Shown here piece by piece: positions 45,898 through 55,514 of a stretch of 64,000 nt of DNA. The DNA lies in assembly GCA_001314655.1 (NCBI GenBank), contig LJSF01000044.1, positions 1 through 64,000 of the forward strand. The letters are read 5' to 3'. Origin of the DNA: Rhodobacteraceae bacterium HLUCCA08 (lineage in GTDB: Bacteria; Pseudomonadota; Alphaproteobacteria; Rhodobacterales; Rhodobacteraceae). Numbering within the stretch: position 1 is the stretch's first letter; the number at the start of each line of letters is the position of its first letter. A model generated the notes under the pieces. It saw nothing but the letters and a program-made list of their open reading frames with translations, ran no database searches and had not been told where the DNA came from. The position numbers and the translations under genes are program-made.

Positions 45898-48744
45898 CTA
45901 TTCGGCGGCGTCCTGCCAGGCCTCCAGCGGCGGGCAGGTGCAGACCAGGTGCCGGTCGCCCCAGGCATTGTCGATCCGGCCCACCGGCGCCCAGTATTTG
46001 TCGACCCGGAACGACCCGGCCGGGAAACAGGCGACTTCGCGGCTATAGGGCCGGTCCCAGCTATCTGACACCAGGTCCATGGTCGTGTGCGGCGCGTGTT
46101 TCAGCGGGTTGTTGTCCGCCGGCCAATCGCCGGATTGCACTTTTGCGATCTCGGCCCGGATGCCCAGCATGGCGTCGCAGAACCGGTCCAGTTCGGCCTT
46201 GGTTTCGCTTTCGGTCGGTTCCACCATCAACGTCCCGGCCACCGGCCAGGACATGGTGGGCGCGTGAAAACCGCAATCGATCAGGCGCTTGGCAATGTCA
46301 TCGACGGAGATCCCGGCCTCGGCGAAGGGCCGTGTATCAAGGATGCATTCATGGGCGACAAAGCCGTGCGTGCCCTTGTAAAGCACGTCATAGGCCCCCT
46401 CCAGCCGCTTGGCGATATAATTGGCGTTCAGAATTGCGACCTTGGTCGCCTGGGTCAGCCCGGCCCCGCCCATCATCAGGATATAGGCCCAGGAGATCGG
46501 CAGGATCGAGGGCGAGCCATAGCGCGCGGCCGACACCGCGCCTTCGTCGCCGCTGGCCGGGTCGGTCGGCAGATAGGGCGCCAGATGCGCCTTGACCCCG
46601 ATCGGCCCCATGCCCGGGCCGCCACCGCCATGGGGAATGCAGAAGGTCTTGTGCAGGTTCAGGTGGCTGACATCGCTGCCGATCTCGCCCGGTTTGGCGA
46701 GGCCCACCATGGCGTTGAGGTTGGCGCCGTCCAGATAGACCTGGCCGCCGAAGTCGTGGGTGATCTCGCAGACCTCGCGCAGGGTTTGCTCGAAGACGCC
46801 ATGGGTGCTGGGATAGGTGATCATGCAGGCGGCCAGCCTGTCGCCTGCCGCCCGGGCCTTGGCGCGGAAATCCTCCACGTCGATATCGCCGCGGTCGGTG
46901 CATCTGACCACCACGACCTCCATCCCGCACATGCTGGCCGAAGCGGGGTTGGTGCCATGGGCATTGACCGGGATCAGGCAGACCTTGCGGTCATGATCGC
47001 CGTTCGCCGCGTGATAGCCCATGATCGTGAGCAGCCCGGCATATTCGCCCTGGGCGCCGGAATTGGGCTGCATCGACATCGCGTCATAGCCGGTGATCTC
47101 GCACAGTTTGGCGCTGAGGTCCGCGATCAGTTCGGCATAGCCCTGCCATTGATCCGCGGGGGCCAGCGGATGGATCAGGCTGAATTCGCGCCAGCTGACC
47201 GGCATCATCTCGGCCGCCGCGTTCAGCTTCATCGTGCAGGAGCCGAGCGGGATCATCGCCCGGTCCAGCGCCAGGTCGCGGTCGGACAGGCGGCGCATGT
47301 AGCGCATCATCTCGGTCTCGGCCCGGTTCATGTGAAACACCGGATGGGTCATGAAATCGGTCTGCCGATGCAGCGCCTCGGGCACCCGGTAGACCGGGGT
47401 CAGGTCGTCATCGGCGCGGTCGATGCCGAAGGCGCGCCAGACCTTTTCGATGATCGGCCGGCGCGTCGCCTCGTCGACAGAGATGCCGATCCGGGTGGCG
47501 CCGACCTTGCGCAGGTTCACCCCCTCTTCCACCGCCGCGTCCATGATCGCCCGTTGCCGGTCGCCGACCTCGACCGTGATCGTGTCGAAGAAGTCGCGGG
47601 GCTGCACGTCGAACCCGGCCTCCTCCAGCCCCGTGGCCAGCCGCACCGCCTTGCGATGGATGCGCTGGGCGATCGCCTTGAGCCCTTCGGGGCCGTGAAA
47701 CACGCCATAGAACGACGCCATCACCGCCAGCAGCGCCTGGGCGGTGCAGACATTCGACGTGGCCTTTTCGCGGCGGATATGCTGTTCGCGGGTCTGCAGA
47801 GACAACCGGTAGGCCTTGGTGCCGTGGCTGTCGACACTGACCCCGACCAGCCGGCCCGGCATGTTGCGCTTCATCGCGTCGCGACAGGCGAAAAAGGCGG
47901 CATGCGGGCCGCCGAAGCCCACCGGCACGCCGAAGCGCTGGGTGCTGCCCACGGCGATATCGGCGCCCATCGCGCCGGGCTCCCTGAGCAGCGTCAGCGC
48001 CAGCAGATCGGCGGCGATGATGCCCAGCGCCTTTGCCTCGTGCAGCGCGGCGATCTGGTCGGTGAAATCCCGCAGACCGCCATGGGTGCCCGGATATTGA
48101 AAGATCGCGCCGAAGACCGCATCCGGCTCCAGCGCATCGGGCGCACCGACGATTACCTCGATCCCCAGCGGCGCGGCGCGCGTCCTGATCACCGCGATGT
48201 TCTGCGGGTGGCAATTCTCGTCCACGAAGAAACCGCGCGCCTTCGATTTCGCCACCCGCTCGGCCATCACCATGGCTTCGGCGCAGGCGGTGGATTCGTC
48301 CAGCAGCGAGGCATTGGCGACCTCGAGCCCGGTCAGGTCGCTGACCATGGTCTGGAAATTCAGCAGCGCCTCCAGCCGGCCCTGGCTGATTTCCGGCTGA
48401 TAGGGCGTATAGGCGGTGTACCAGGCCGGGTTTTCCAGCACGTTGCGCTGGATCACCGGCGGCGTCACCGTGCCGTAATAGCCCTGCCCGATCAGAGAAA
48501 ACAGCACCTTGTTCTTCGCCGCCACGCCGCGCATGTGGTGCAGCAGGTGGCGCTCGGACATCGGTTTGCCGAAATCCAGCGGCGCGGCCTGGCGGATGTC
48601 CTCGGGCACCGTCCGGTCGATCAGCCTGTCCAGGTCGGGCACGCCGATCACCTTCAGCATCTCGTCCATCTCGGCCGGGCTGGGGCCGATATGGCGGCGG
48701 TTGGCGAAGTCGTAAGGCAGGTAGTCGGTCAGGGTGAAGGGCAT
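45898..48744 (-). CDS. gcvP: glycine dehydrogenase (P-protein of the glycine cleavage system)
   Basis: The pyridoxal-phosphate enzyme of 948 residues decarboxylates glycine and transfers the aminomethyl group to GcvH. It is the single-chain form. Recognised blocks are [18 protein letters not shown] at the N-terminus and [19 protein letters not shown]. The lysine-binding region is [20 protein letters not shown] (Schiff-base lysine in LHK), and [20 protein letters not shown] follows it. It follows gcvT and gcvH in the same leftward operon, so expression is set by the upstream riboswitch. Confidence 0.97.
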   Translation of the reverse strand: MPFTLTDYLPYDFANRRHIGPSPAEMDEMLKVIGVPDLDRLIDRTVPEDIRQAAPLDFGKPMSERHLLHHMRGVAAKNKVLFSLIGQGYYGTVTPPVIQRNVLENPAWYTAYTPYQPEISQGRLEALLNFQTMVSDLTGLEVANASLLDESTACAEAMVMAERVAKSKARGFFVDENCHPQNIAVIRTRAAPLGIEVIVGAPDALEPDAVFGAIFQYPGTHGGLRDFTDQIAALHEAKALGIIAADLLALTLLREPGAMGADIAVGSTQRFGVPVGFGGPHAAFFACRDAMKRNMPGRLVGVSVDSHGTKAYRLSLQTREQHIRREKATSNVCTAQALLAVMASFYGVFHGPEGLKAIAQRIHRKAVRLATGLEEAGFDVQPRDFFDTITVEVGDRQRAIMDAAVEEGVNLRKVGATRIGISVDEATRRPIIEKVWRAFGIDRADDDLTPVYRVPEALHRQTDFMTHPVFHMNRAETEMMRYMRRLSDRDLALDRAMIPLGSCTMKLNAAAEMMPVSWREFSLIHPLAPADQWQGYAELIADLSAKLCEITGYDAMSMQPNSGAQGEYAGLLTIMGYHAANGDHDRKVCLIPVNAHGTNPASASMCGMEVVVVRCTDRGDIDVEDFRAKARAAGDRLAACMITYPSTHGVFEQTLREVCEITHDFGGQVYLDGANLNAMVGLAKPGEIGSDVSHLNLHKTFCIPHGGGGPGMGPIGVKAHLAPYLPTDPASGDEGAVSAARYGSPSILPISWAYILMMGGAGLTQATKVAILNANYIAKRLEGAYDVLYKGTHGFVAHECILDTRPFAEAGISVDDIAKRLIDCGFHAPTMSWPVAGTLMVEPTESETKAELDRFCDAMLGIRAEIAKVQSGDWPADNNPLKHAPHTTMDLVSDSWDRPYSREVACFPAGSFRVDKYWAPVGRIDNAWGDRHLVCTCPPLEAWQDAAE

Positions 48745-48816
48745 CGACGCCTCGCTTCTTTGGGTCAGAAATATCCCGGGGGAGTCGCCCGCAGGGCGAC
48801 GGGGGCCGCGCCCGCG

Positions 48817-49176
48817 CTATCCGATGAATTCCCTGTAGGCGGCCTCGTCCATGTAATCCTCCATCGGCGACAGGTCCGACGGCTTGATCTTGAAGAACCA
48901 GGCTTCGCCCAGCGCGTCCTCGTTCACCAGGCCCGGATTGTCGGCCAGCGCCTCGTTGACCTCGACGATCTCGCCATCCAGCGGGGCCAGGATATCCGAG
49001 GCCGCCTTGACGCTTTCGATCACCACGATCTCGTCGTCCTTGGCCACTTCGGTGCCTTCCTCGGGCAGTTCCACGAACACCACGTCGCCCAGCTGGGTCG
49101 CGGCATGTTCGGTGATGCCGACGACGATCAAACCGTCCTCGTCGCGCAGCCATTCATGGTCTTCGGTGTATTTCAT
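48817..49176 (-). CDS. gcvH: glycine cleavage system H protein
   Basis: The 119-residue lipoyl carrier shuttles the aminomethyl group between GcvP, GcvT and the dihydrolipoyl dehydrogenase. It has YTEDHEWLRDEDGLIVVGIT, the lipoylated lysine in VVIESVKAASDILAPLDGE, and EAWFFKIKPSD. The start at 49176 lies 9 bases after the gcvT stop. Length and motifs are typical. Confidence 0.97.
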   Translation of the reverse strand: MKYTEDHEWLRDEDGLIVVGITEHAATQLGDVVFVELPEEGTEVAKDDEIVVIESVKAASDILAPLDGEIVEVNEALADNPGLVNEDALGEAWFFKIKPSDLSPMEDYMDEAAYREFIG

Positions 49177-49185
49177 GACGGTCCC

Positions 49186-50313
49186 TCAACGTTTGTAGGT
49201 GGCGGGGCGGAACGGCAGTTCCGCGACCGTGACGGGCAGGCGGCGCCCACGCAGTTCGGCCCAGAGCGGGGTGCCGAGCGCGGCATGGGCGGTTTTCACA
49301 TATCCCATGGCGATGGGCCGGTCGACGCTGGGGCCGAACCCGCCCGAGGTGATCTGGCCCATCGGGTCGGTATCCTCTTGCTCGCCGAACAGCGGCGTGC
49401 CGGCGCGCATCGGCGCACGGCCCTCGGGCAGAAGGCCGACGCGCAGGCGGGCCGGGCCGCGGGCCAGTTCCTCGACGATCCGGTCGGCGCCGGGGAAGCC
49501 GCCCTCGCGCGCGCCGCCCTTGCGACGGACCTTCTGGATCGACCAGGCGAGATTGCCCTCGACCGGGCTGGTCGTGTCGTCCAGGTCGCTGCCATAGAGG
49601 CACAGCCCGGCTTCCAGGCGCAGGCTGTCGCGGGCGCCGAGGCCGATCGGTTCGACATCGTCATGGGCCAGCAGGGCGCGGGCGAACTCCTCGGCCCGGG
49701 CGTTTTCGACCGAAATCTCGAACCCGTCCTCGCCGGTATAGCCCGAGCGGCTGACCCAGAGCGGCCCCCAATCGCTGTCGCAGATATCGACATCCATGAA
49801 ACGCATGTCGCGCATCGCCGGCACCAGGGCGGACAGCACCGCCGCGGCCGCCGGGCCCTGCAGCGCCAGAAGGGCACGGTCGGTGACCTCTTCGACGCTG
49901 CAATGATCGGACAGCCGGCCCAGATGGACGATATCGGCATCCTTGCAGGCCGCATTGACGACCGCGAAAAGGTGGTCGCCACGATTGGCGATCATCAGGT
50001 CATCCAGGATTCCGCCCGTGTCGCCGGTGAACACGCCATAGCGCTGCCGGCCCGGTTGCAGCCCGATCAGGTCGGCGGGCACGAGGGTTTCCAGGGCCCG
50101 CGCGGCCTGCTCGACATTGCCCGAGACCGGCCGCAGCAGCACCTGGCCCATGTGGCTCACGTCGAACAGCCCGGCCTTGGCGCGGGTATGGCGATGTTCG
50201 CCCAGCACCCCCAGCGGGTATTGCACCGGCATGTCGTAGCCGGCAAAGGGCACCATGCGGGCGCCCAGCTCCTGGTGCAGATCGAACAGCCCCGTCCGTT
50301 TCGCTTCGGTCAT
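49186..50313 (-). CDS. gcvT: aminomethyltransferase (glycine cleavage system T protein)
   Basis: The tetrahydrofolate-dependent enzyme of 375 residues releases ammonia and forms methylene-tetrahydrofolate. It has MVPFAGYDMPVQYPLGVLGE, LFDVSHMGQVLLRP, RSGYTGEDGFEISVE and LGARDSLRLEAGLCLYGSDL. It is the first gene of gcvTHP. The start at 50313 follows GGGGAGACG. Control is by the tandem glycine riboswitch immediately upstream (50374-50535). Confidence 0.96.
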   Translation of the reverse strand: MTEAKRTGLFDLHQELGARMVPFAGYDMPVQYPLGVLGEHRHTRAKAGLFDVSHMGQVLLRPVSGNVEQAARALETLVPADLIGLQPGRQRYGVFTGDTGGILDDLMIANRGDHLFAVVNAACKDADIVHLGRLSDHCSVEEVTDRALLALQGPAAAAVLSALVPAMRDMRFMDVDICDSDWGPLWVSRSGYTGEDGFEISVENARAEEFARALLAHDDVEPIGLGARDSLRLEAGLCLYGSDLDDTTSPVEGNLAWSIQKVRRKGGAREGGFPGADRIVEELARGPARLRVGLLPEGRAPMRAGTPLFGEQEDTDPMGQITSGGFGPSVDRPIAMGYVKTAHAALGTPLWAELRGRRLPVTVAELPFRPATYKR

Positions 50314-50373
50314 CCCGCGTCTCCCCTTCGGGCCGCAGCCCGGCATCCCGGCCGGGTTTCCCCGCCCATCGAT

Positions 50374-50535
50374 GCCCCCTCTGTCCCTTTGCCTGAGATC
50401 GCTATCCCTTCGGCGCCCCGGTCCTTGCCGGGATCTCTCCAGAGTGTCTGCCACGTCGCGGTCCTGGGGCCTGAGAGTTTATCGGGGCGATTGCTCCTTC
50501 GGCACCGGCGCGGGCCGGTTCTCCCGCGACGCTGG
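50374..50535 (-). ncRNA. tandem glycine riboswitch upstream of gcvT
   Basis: On the leftward strand, two glycine aptamers follow one another. The first, at about 50455-50535, contains GGGAGAACC, GCCGAAGGAGCAA and ACTCTCAGGC. The second, at about 50376-50448, contains CTGGAGAGATCC, GCCGAAGGGATAGC and ATCTCAGGCAAAGGGACAG. These are the conserved cores of the class. The switch normally turns on glycine cleavage genes when glycine is abundant. It ends about 60 bases before the gcvT start. Confidence 0.93.
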
Positions 50536-50654
50536 GCAAAGCTAGCCAGAACCATGCGCGATTGGCAAGGGGGCATGCGGAAAGCCGCTTTCCCCGGGAC
50601 GGGCTTCGCGTTAACCTTCAAGAAATTGAATATGTCACGCGACGGGAGGATACC

Positions 50655-51557
50655 ATGCGGCTGACCAGACGAACCCTTCTGGCCGGGGGCGCGGCGGCGA
50701 TTGCCGGCGCCCGGGCCTGGGCCAACACCACGCTGAGCCTGGGCGCGGTCACGGTGGATACCCTGTCGGACGGCAATCTGGTCATGCCCTTCGAATTCCA
50801 GTTCGGCGACCTGCCCGAAAACGAGGTGCGCGAGATCCTGTCGCGCCACGGGATCGAGGGCGACGAAATGACCCCGCCCTGCAACGTCACGCTGATGCGC
50901 GACGGCACCAATACGGTGCTGTTCGATGTCGGTGCCGGTCCGGGGTTCATGCCCTCGGCCGGCAAGCTGTGGGAGGCGCTGGATATCCTGGGCGTTTCTC
51001 CCGAGGACGTCACGCATGTGGTCTTCACCCATGCGCATCCCGATCACCTTTGGGGGGTGCTGGACGATTTCGACGACCCGGTCTTCATGAATGCGCGCTA
51101 CGCGATCGGCCGGGCCGAGCGGGATTACTGGTTCGACCCCGCGACACCCGATGCGATCGGCGAGGAACGCCTGGCCTTCGCCGCCGGGGCGTTGCGCTAC
51201 CTCGGCGCGATCGAGGACGCCCTCGAGGTGGTCGAGGACGGGCAGGAAATTCTGCCCGGGATCGCGGCGCGGATGACACCGGGCCACACGCCGGGGCACA
51301 TGGCCTACGAAATCCGCGGCGGCGGCGAGGCGGTGATGGTGCTGGGGGATTCGATCCTCAACCAGCATGTCGCCTTCGAGCGGCCGGACTGGCCTTCGGG
51401 CTCGGACCAGGACCCCGAGATGGCAGCGGCGACGCGGCGCCGCCTGCTGGACCAGCTGGCCACGGACCAGATGGCCTTCATCGGCTTTCACCTGCCCTTC
51501 CCCGGCATCGGACGGGCGGAAAAGCGCGACGGCGCCTATCGGTTCGTTCCGGCCTGA
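50655..51557 (+). CDS. exported MBL-fold metallohydrolase (SoxH-like)
   Basis: The start is ATG 50655 after GGGAGGA. The 300-residue protein has a Tat-type signal (MRLTRRTLLAGGAAAIAGAR, then AWA). The zinc motif HAHPDH is in THVVFTHAHPDHLWGVLDD, with further ligands in MTPGHTPGHMAYEI, VLGDS and FIGFHLPFPG. In Paracoccus a related zinc hydrolase, SoxH, belongs to the sox operon; this gene is near the sox genes but separate and read in the opposite direction. Its precise role is unproven. Confidence 0.8.
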   Translation: MRLTRRTLLAGGAAAIAGARAWANTTLSLGAVTVDTLSDGNLVMPFEFQFGDLPENEVREILSRHGIEGDEMTPPCNVTLMRDGTNTVLFDVGAGPGFMPSAGKLWEALDILGVSPEDVTHVVFTHAHPDHLWGVLDDFDDPVFMNARYAIGRAERDYWFDPATPDAIGEERLAFAAGALRYLGAIEDALEVVEDGQEILPGIAARMTPGHTPGHMAYEIRGGGEAVMVLGDSILNQHVAFERPDWPSGSDQDPEMAAATRRRLLDQLATDQMAFIGFHLPFPGIGRAEKRDGAYRFVPA

Positions 51558-51563
51558 GGCACT

Positions 51564-51597
51564 GGCGGCAAAAAAATTACGTAATTTTTTTGCCGCC
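51564..51597. terminator. perfect 17-base inverted repeat, probable bidirectional terminator
   Basis: GGCGGC at 51564-51569 opens a stem that runs through seven A and ATTAC to the centre at 51580, and the complement runs back with ATTTTTTT to GCCGCC at 51592-51597. The symmetry is perfect. It follows the MBL-hydrolase stop (51557) by 7 bases and could serve both strands because each side has an A/T run. Confidence 0.8.
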
Positions 51598-51620
51598 GGG
51601 GGCAACGTTTCGAGACGCGA

Positions 51621-51646
51621 AAAGGCGGGCCATGATGCCCGCCTTT
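51621..51646 (-). terminator. hairpin terminator downstream of hemA
   Basis: AAAGGCGGGC at 51621-51630 pairs perfectly with GCCCGCCTTT at 51637-51646 around a CATGAT loop. It lies about 20 bases past the hemA stop (51666, leftward), so it is the likely hemA terminator. The T-run after it on the leftward strand is short. Confidence 0.75.
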
Positions 51647-51665
51647 CACGTCGAGGTCTCGGGGA

Positions 51666-52889
51666 TTACTGCGCGGCCAGCGGCATCCGGGCCAGTTCGC
51701 ATTGGTGCCAGAGTTCTTCCAGCGCGCCGACCAGGTGGTCGATATCGGCCTCGGTATGGACCGGGCCGGGGGTGATGCGCAGCCGCTCGGTGCCCTTGGG
51801 CACGGTAGGGTAATTGATCGGCTGGATGTAGATCCCGTACTGATCCAGCAGCACGTCGCTGATATATTTGCACTTCACCGGATCGCCCACCATCACCGGA
51901 ATGATATGCGACGGGTTGTCGATATGGGGGATGCCGATCTCGTCAAGCCGCGCGCGCACCTGGGCGACCTTGTCCTTCTGGGTATCCCGCTCCAGCGCGC
52001 TGGCCTTGAGGTGCCGGATCGAGGCACAGGCCCCGGCCGCCACCGCCGGCGGCAGCGCGGTGGTGAAGATGAAGCCGCTGGAAAAGCTGCGGATGAAATC
52101 GACCAGGTCGGACGAGCCTGTGATATAGCCGCCGACCACGCCGAAGGCCTTGCCCAGCGTGCCTTCGATGATGTCGATCCGGTCCATCAGGCCTTCACGC
52201 TCGGCCACGCCGCCGCCGCGCGGGCCATACATGCCGACCGCGTGGACCTCGTCGATATAGGTCATGGCATTGTATCTGTCGGCCAGGTCGCAGATCGCCT
52301 CGATCGGGGCGATGTCGCCATCCATGGAATAGACCGATTCGAAGGCGATCAGCTTGGGCGTATCGTGCGGCAGGGAGGCCAGGTGGCGTTCCAGATCCGC
52401 CAGGTCGTTGTGTTTCCAGATGATCCGGGCGGCCTTGGAATGGCGGATGCCCTCGATCATGCTGGCATGGTTCAGCGCGTCGGACAGGATCACCAGGCCC
52501 GGGATCTTCGCGCCCAGCGTGCCCAGCGCAGCCCAGTTCGACACATAGCCGCTGGTGAACAGCAGCGCCGCTTCCTTGCCGTGCAGATCGGCCAGTTCGC
52601 GTTCCAGCAACACGTGGTGGTGGGTGGTGCCGCTGATGTTGCGGGTGCCCCCCGCGCCGGCGCCGACCTTGTCGAGCGCGTCATGCATCGCCGCCAGCAC
52701 CTGCGGGTTCTGGCCCATCCCGAGATAATCGTTGGAACACCAGATGGTGACCGGACGCGCGCCTTTCGCGCCGTGATTCACCGCCCGGGGAAAGGCCCCA
52801 CGTTCGCGTTCCAGATCCGCGAAGACACGGTAATTCCCCTCGTCGCGCAGGCGGTCCAGCTCGGCGCGAAAAAAGCCCTGATAATCCAT
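51666..52889 (-). CDS. hemA: 5-aminolevulinate synthase
   Basis: This pyridoxal-phosphate enzyme condenses glycine with succinyl-CoA to form 5-aminolevulinate, the first step of tetrapyrrole synthesis in alphaproteobacteria. The 407-residue protein has [63 protein letters not shown] and [20 protein letters not shown], where the lysine binds the cofactor. It ends the leftward group that begins with the sox genes; the DUF302 gene lies 9 bases upstream. Haem supply suits the many c-type cytochromes encoded next door. Confidence 0.96.
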   Translation of the reverse strand: MDYQGFFRAELDRLRDEGNYRVFADLERERGAFPRAVNHGAKGARPVTIWCSNDYLGMGQNPQVLAAMHDALDKVGAGAGGTRNISGTTHHHVLLERELADLHGKEAALLFTSGYVSNWAALGTLGAKIPGLVILSDALNHASMIEGIRHSKAARIIWKHNDLADLERHLASLPHDTPKLIAFESVYSMDGDIAPIEAICDLADRYNAMTYIDEVHAVGMYGPRGGGVAEREGLMDRIDIIEGTLGKAFGVVGGYITGSSDLVDFIRSFSSGFIFTTALPPAVAAGACASIRHLKASALERDTQKDKVAQVRARLDEIGIPHIDNPSHIIPVMVGDPVKCKYISDVLLDQYGIYIQPINYPTVPKGTERLRITPGPVHTEADIDHLVGALEELWHQCELARMPLAAQ

Positions 52890-52898
52890 TGACGTCCC

Positions 52899-53333
52899 CT
52901 AGTTGCCGACGGCGTCCTGCGCGATCTCGTCCAGAAGCGCCTGGACGGCCTGCATTTCCCCGTCGGGGTAGTTGCGATAGCCCACCATCACCTCTCCGCC
53001 GCGTTCGGCGACGAAGATGCCATAGGGGCAATGCGCGATGTTCATCGGATCGGCTTCCATCACCTGGCGGCTGATCACGGCCGAGCAGAACAGGAAGATG
53101 TCGGCCGCCGCAAAGAGTTCGGCTTCGGAGCCGACATCGGCGCCGGTCCGGTTCAGCATGTCGCCGGTATGGCTGACATAATCGATCACCAGGCCGCGCC
53201 CGACGATCTCGCTTTCGACCGCGAAGGCGGCGTCATCGAACGATCCGTCGAAAACATAGGTCGTGGCGTCCTGGGCCAGCGCCGGAGCGGCGGCGAGGGT
53301 TGCGGCGCAAAACGCAAGGGCTGCGGGTTTCAT
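52899..53333 (-). CDS. DUF302 domain-containing exported protein
   Basis: The 144-residue protein has a signal peptide (MKPAALAFCAATLAAAPALA). The mature part fits the DUF302 family, with VESEIVGRGLVIDYVSHTGD, a central DIFLFCSAVISRQVMEADP and IAHCPYGIFVAERGGEV, then VGYRNYPDG. Members are often found near sulfur and cytochrome genes; the molecular role is unknown. It lies between soxF and hemA on the same strand, so it may be co-transcribed with the end of the sox operon. Confidence 0.85.
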   Translation of the reverse strand: MKPAALAFCAATLAAAPALAQDATTYVFDGSFDDAAFAVESEIVGRGLVIDYVSHTGDMLNRTGADVGSEAELFAAADIFLFCSAVISRQVMEADPMNIAHCPYGIFVAERGGEVMVGYRNYPDGEMQAVQALLDEIAQDAVGN

Positions 53334-53418
53334 CGGCGTCGTCCTCCTTTGGAAAGGGTTTACAGCGGTGAGGCGACCGGGCCTTGATCCAGGTCAAGGC
53401 CCGGCGCGGTTCGGCCCG

Positions 53419-54681
53419 TCAGCCGAACATGTCGGTGGTGATGCCGTCGTACCAGCCGATGCTTTCCCGGTAGGTGGCGGCGCGCAAATCGTCGCTTTCG
53501 CCGGTCTGGCTGATGAAGCTGTCGGTCGAGGCGATCTTTTCCTCGGTCGCCTCGTAGGCGGCGCCGACCTTGACCCCGTCATCGGTCGAGATCAGCGACC
53601 AGCAGGTATTGGTGAAGCGCGCCGGGAAGACGGTCGACCCGGTCAGCGCCCCGAGGATCGCGTTCGAACAGACCTTGGCCTGGGAATTGGCGGCAAAGCC
53701 GGATTTCGGCATGTCGCCCTGGGCGGCGCTGTCGCCCAGGACATGGATGGTCTCGTCGATCCGCGACGACAGATCGAAGGCATTGACCGGCGCCCAGTTG
53801 CCCTCGGTCACGCCGGCGATATCGGCGATACGGCCCGCCTTCATCGCCGGGATCACGTTGCAGACATCGACGTTTTCGACCACGCCGTCGATGGTCACGG
53901 TCATCTCGGCCGGGTTCACCTCCACGTCGGCGCCGCCGAAATCCGGGCCGATCCGGGTGATCATGCCGGCATAGTGCCGCTCCCACCCTTCTTCGAACAG
54001 GCCCTGTTTGGAGAAATTCTCTTTCGGGTCGGCGACCAGGATCTTGGCGGTCGGGTTGATCCGGCTCAGAAGGTGGGCGACCATGCTGATCCGCTCGTAG
54101 GGCCCCGGCGGGCAGCGGAACGGGTTCGGCGGGGCGACCATGGCGAAGGTGCCGCCCTCGGGCATCGCCTCGATCTGGGCCTTCAGAAGTTCGGTCTGGC
54201 TGCCGCCCTTGTAGGCGTGCGGCATGGCGTTCTGGGCGCTGACATCCCAGCCCGGCACGGCGCCGTCGACGAAATCGATGCCCGGCGACAGCACCAGCCG
54301 GTCATAGGGCAGCACCGCACCGCCGGCCAGCGTCACGGTGCGCGCGTCGCGGTCGACACCGACGGCCCAGTCATGGATCACGTTGATGCCGTAGTCGCTG
54401 GCCAGGGTGCCATAGCTGTGGGCCAGGCTGTCGATCTCTCGAAAACCGCCGATATAGAGGTTGGAGAAAAAGCAGGTGTAATAGGACCGGCTGGGTTCGA
54501 CCAGGGTCACCTCCACCGCCCCCTCGCTGTCCCGGGCCAGGTAGCGCGCGACGGTAGCGCCGCCGGCGCCGCCACCGACGACGACGACCCGGGGGCGTCC
54601 CTGGGCGCGGACCATCGGCGCGGCAAGCGCGGCACCCGCGGCGGCGGCGGTGCCGATGAAGGCGCGTCTGTTGAGTGGCAT
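53419..54681 (-). CDS. soxF: SoxF, flavocytochrome c-type sulfide dehydrogenase flavoprotein
   Basis: The 420-residue FAD protein has a Tat signal (MPLNRRAFIGTAAAAGAALA) and the FAD-binding motif VVVVGGGAGGATVARYLARD. A redox cysteine sits in SYYTCFFSNLYIGG and another in ARFTNTCWSLIS. These features match flavocytochrome c sulfide dehydrogenase subunits. It would act in the periplasm with the cytochrome SoxE. The gene follows soxE by about 130 bases on the same strand, so it may have its own promoter or a processing gap. Confidence 0.93.
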   Translation of the reverse strand: MPLNRRAFIGTAAAAGAALAAPMVRAQGRPRVVVVGGGAGGATVARYLARDSEGAVEVTLVEPSRSYYTCFFSNLYIGGFREIDSLAHSYGTLASDYGINVIHDWAVGVDRDARTVTLAGGAVLPYDRLVLSPGIDFVDGAVPGWDVSAQNAMPHAYKGGSQTELLKAQIEAMPEGGTFAMVAPPNPFRCPPGPYERISMVAHLLSRINPTAKILVADPKENFSKQGLFEEGWERHYAGMITRIGPDFGGADVEVNPAEMTVTIDGVVENVDVCNVIPAMKAGRIADIAGVTEGNWAPVNAFDLSSRIDETIHVLGDSAAQGDMPKSGFAANSQAKVCSNAILGALTGSTVFPARFTNTCWSLISTDDGVKVGAAYEATEEKIASTDSFISQTGESDDLRAATYRESIGWYDGITTDMFG

Positions 54682-54812
54682 GAGGTTTCCTCCCTGGTGA
54701 TGCGCCGGATCGGGCCGGCGCGTTCTCTCCGTCCTGGTGCGGTTCGCCCTGCCCTCCTCCGGCCGGGCCCCGCCTTGTGAGTATGGGACGGAATGGTGGC
54801 GGCGTCTCTTTC

Positions 54813-55514
54813 CTATTCGATGGTCGCGAAATAGGCGGCGAGCGCCGCGATTTCCTCGTCGGACAAACGGCCGGCCATCATGTTCATCACCTGATGGGTG
54901 CGGCGGCCGTTCTTGTAGGCATGCATGGCGATGACGAAGGTATCCACCGGCCAATTGGTGATCGAGGGAATGCCGCTGTCGGTGCCGCTGGCCTGGTGGC
55001 ACGAGGTGCATTCGCTGGCCAGGAATTCGCCATAGGCCGGATCGCCGACGATCGCCAGCACCTCGGGGGCGACGCCGTGATCCAGCGCCCGGGCGGTGGG
55101 CGCGGCTTCGGGGATGTTGCTGGGATCGGCCGAGTAGCGGCGCAGATAGGCGATCACGTCGTCGCGGTCCTGCTGGTCTTCGAATCCGTCAAAGCTCATC
55201 CGGGTGCCCGAGACCAGGATCTGCGGGTTCTCGATATAGGCATCGAGATTGTCGTAATCCCAGATCAACCCGTTGCGCGCGGCGCGTTGCAGGTCGTCGG
55301 AATAGCGAAATCCGTCCAGCGCGGCGGCGCCGCGATCGAAGATGTTGTTCAGATGCGGGCCGATGCCGTTTTCGGCGCCCCGGCCGACCTGGTGGCAGCC
55401 GGAGCAATAGACGTAAAGCTCCTGTCCCCGGTCGGGATCGCCGCCCACTTCGGCCCCGGCGGACGGGGCGAGGCAGGCGGCGAGCACCGCGGCAGGGAGG
55501 AGCCGGCGGATCAT
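54813..55514 (-). CDS. soxE: SoxE, diheme cytochrome c
   Basis: The 233-residue cytochrome has a signal peptide (MIRRLLPAAVLAACLAPSAG) and two CxxCH haem motifs, in LYVYCSGCHQVGRG and ASECTSCHQASG. It would take electrons from SoxF. The start at 55514 overlaps the soxD stop by ATGA (55511-55514), which shows coupling. The order soxD-soxE-soxF agrees with the known sox cluster. Confidence 0.93.
   Translation of the reverse strand: MIRRLLPAAVLAACLAPSAGAEVGGDPDRGQELYVYCSGCHQVGRGAENGIGPHLNNIFDRGAAALDGFRYSDDLQRAARNGLIWDYDNLDAYIENPQILVSGTRMSFDGFEDQQDRDDVIAYLRRYSADPSNIPEAAPTARALDHGVAPEVLAIVGDPAYGEFLASECTSCHQASGTDSGIPSITNWPVDTFVIAMHAYKNGRRTHQVMNMMAGRLSDEEIAALAAYFATIE

Noticed and set aside
46087-50664. 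A very long open frame on the + strand opposite gcvP, gcvH and gcvT.
   Set aside because: It is a GC-rich antisense shadow: the leftward strand encodes three textbook glycine cleavage proteins with all active-site motifs, while the + frame has histidine/glutamine/arginine-rich composition and no domain.
50655-51557. Naming the MBL hydrolase soxH outright.
   Set aside because: It is exported and close to sox genes, but it is divergent, separated by hemA and has its own terminator, so only a SoxH-like label is justified.
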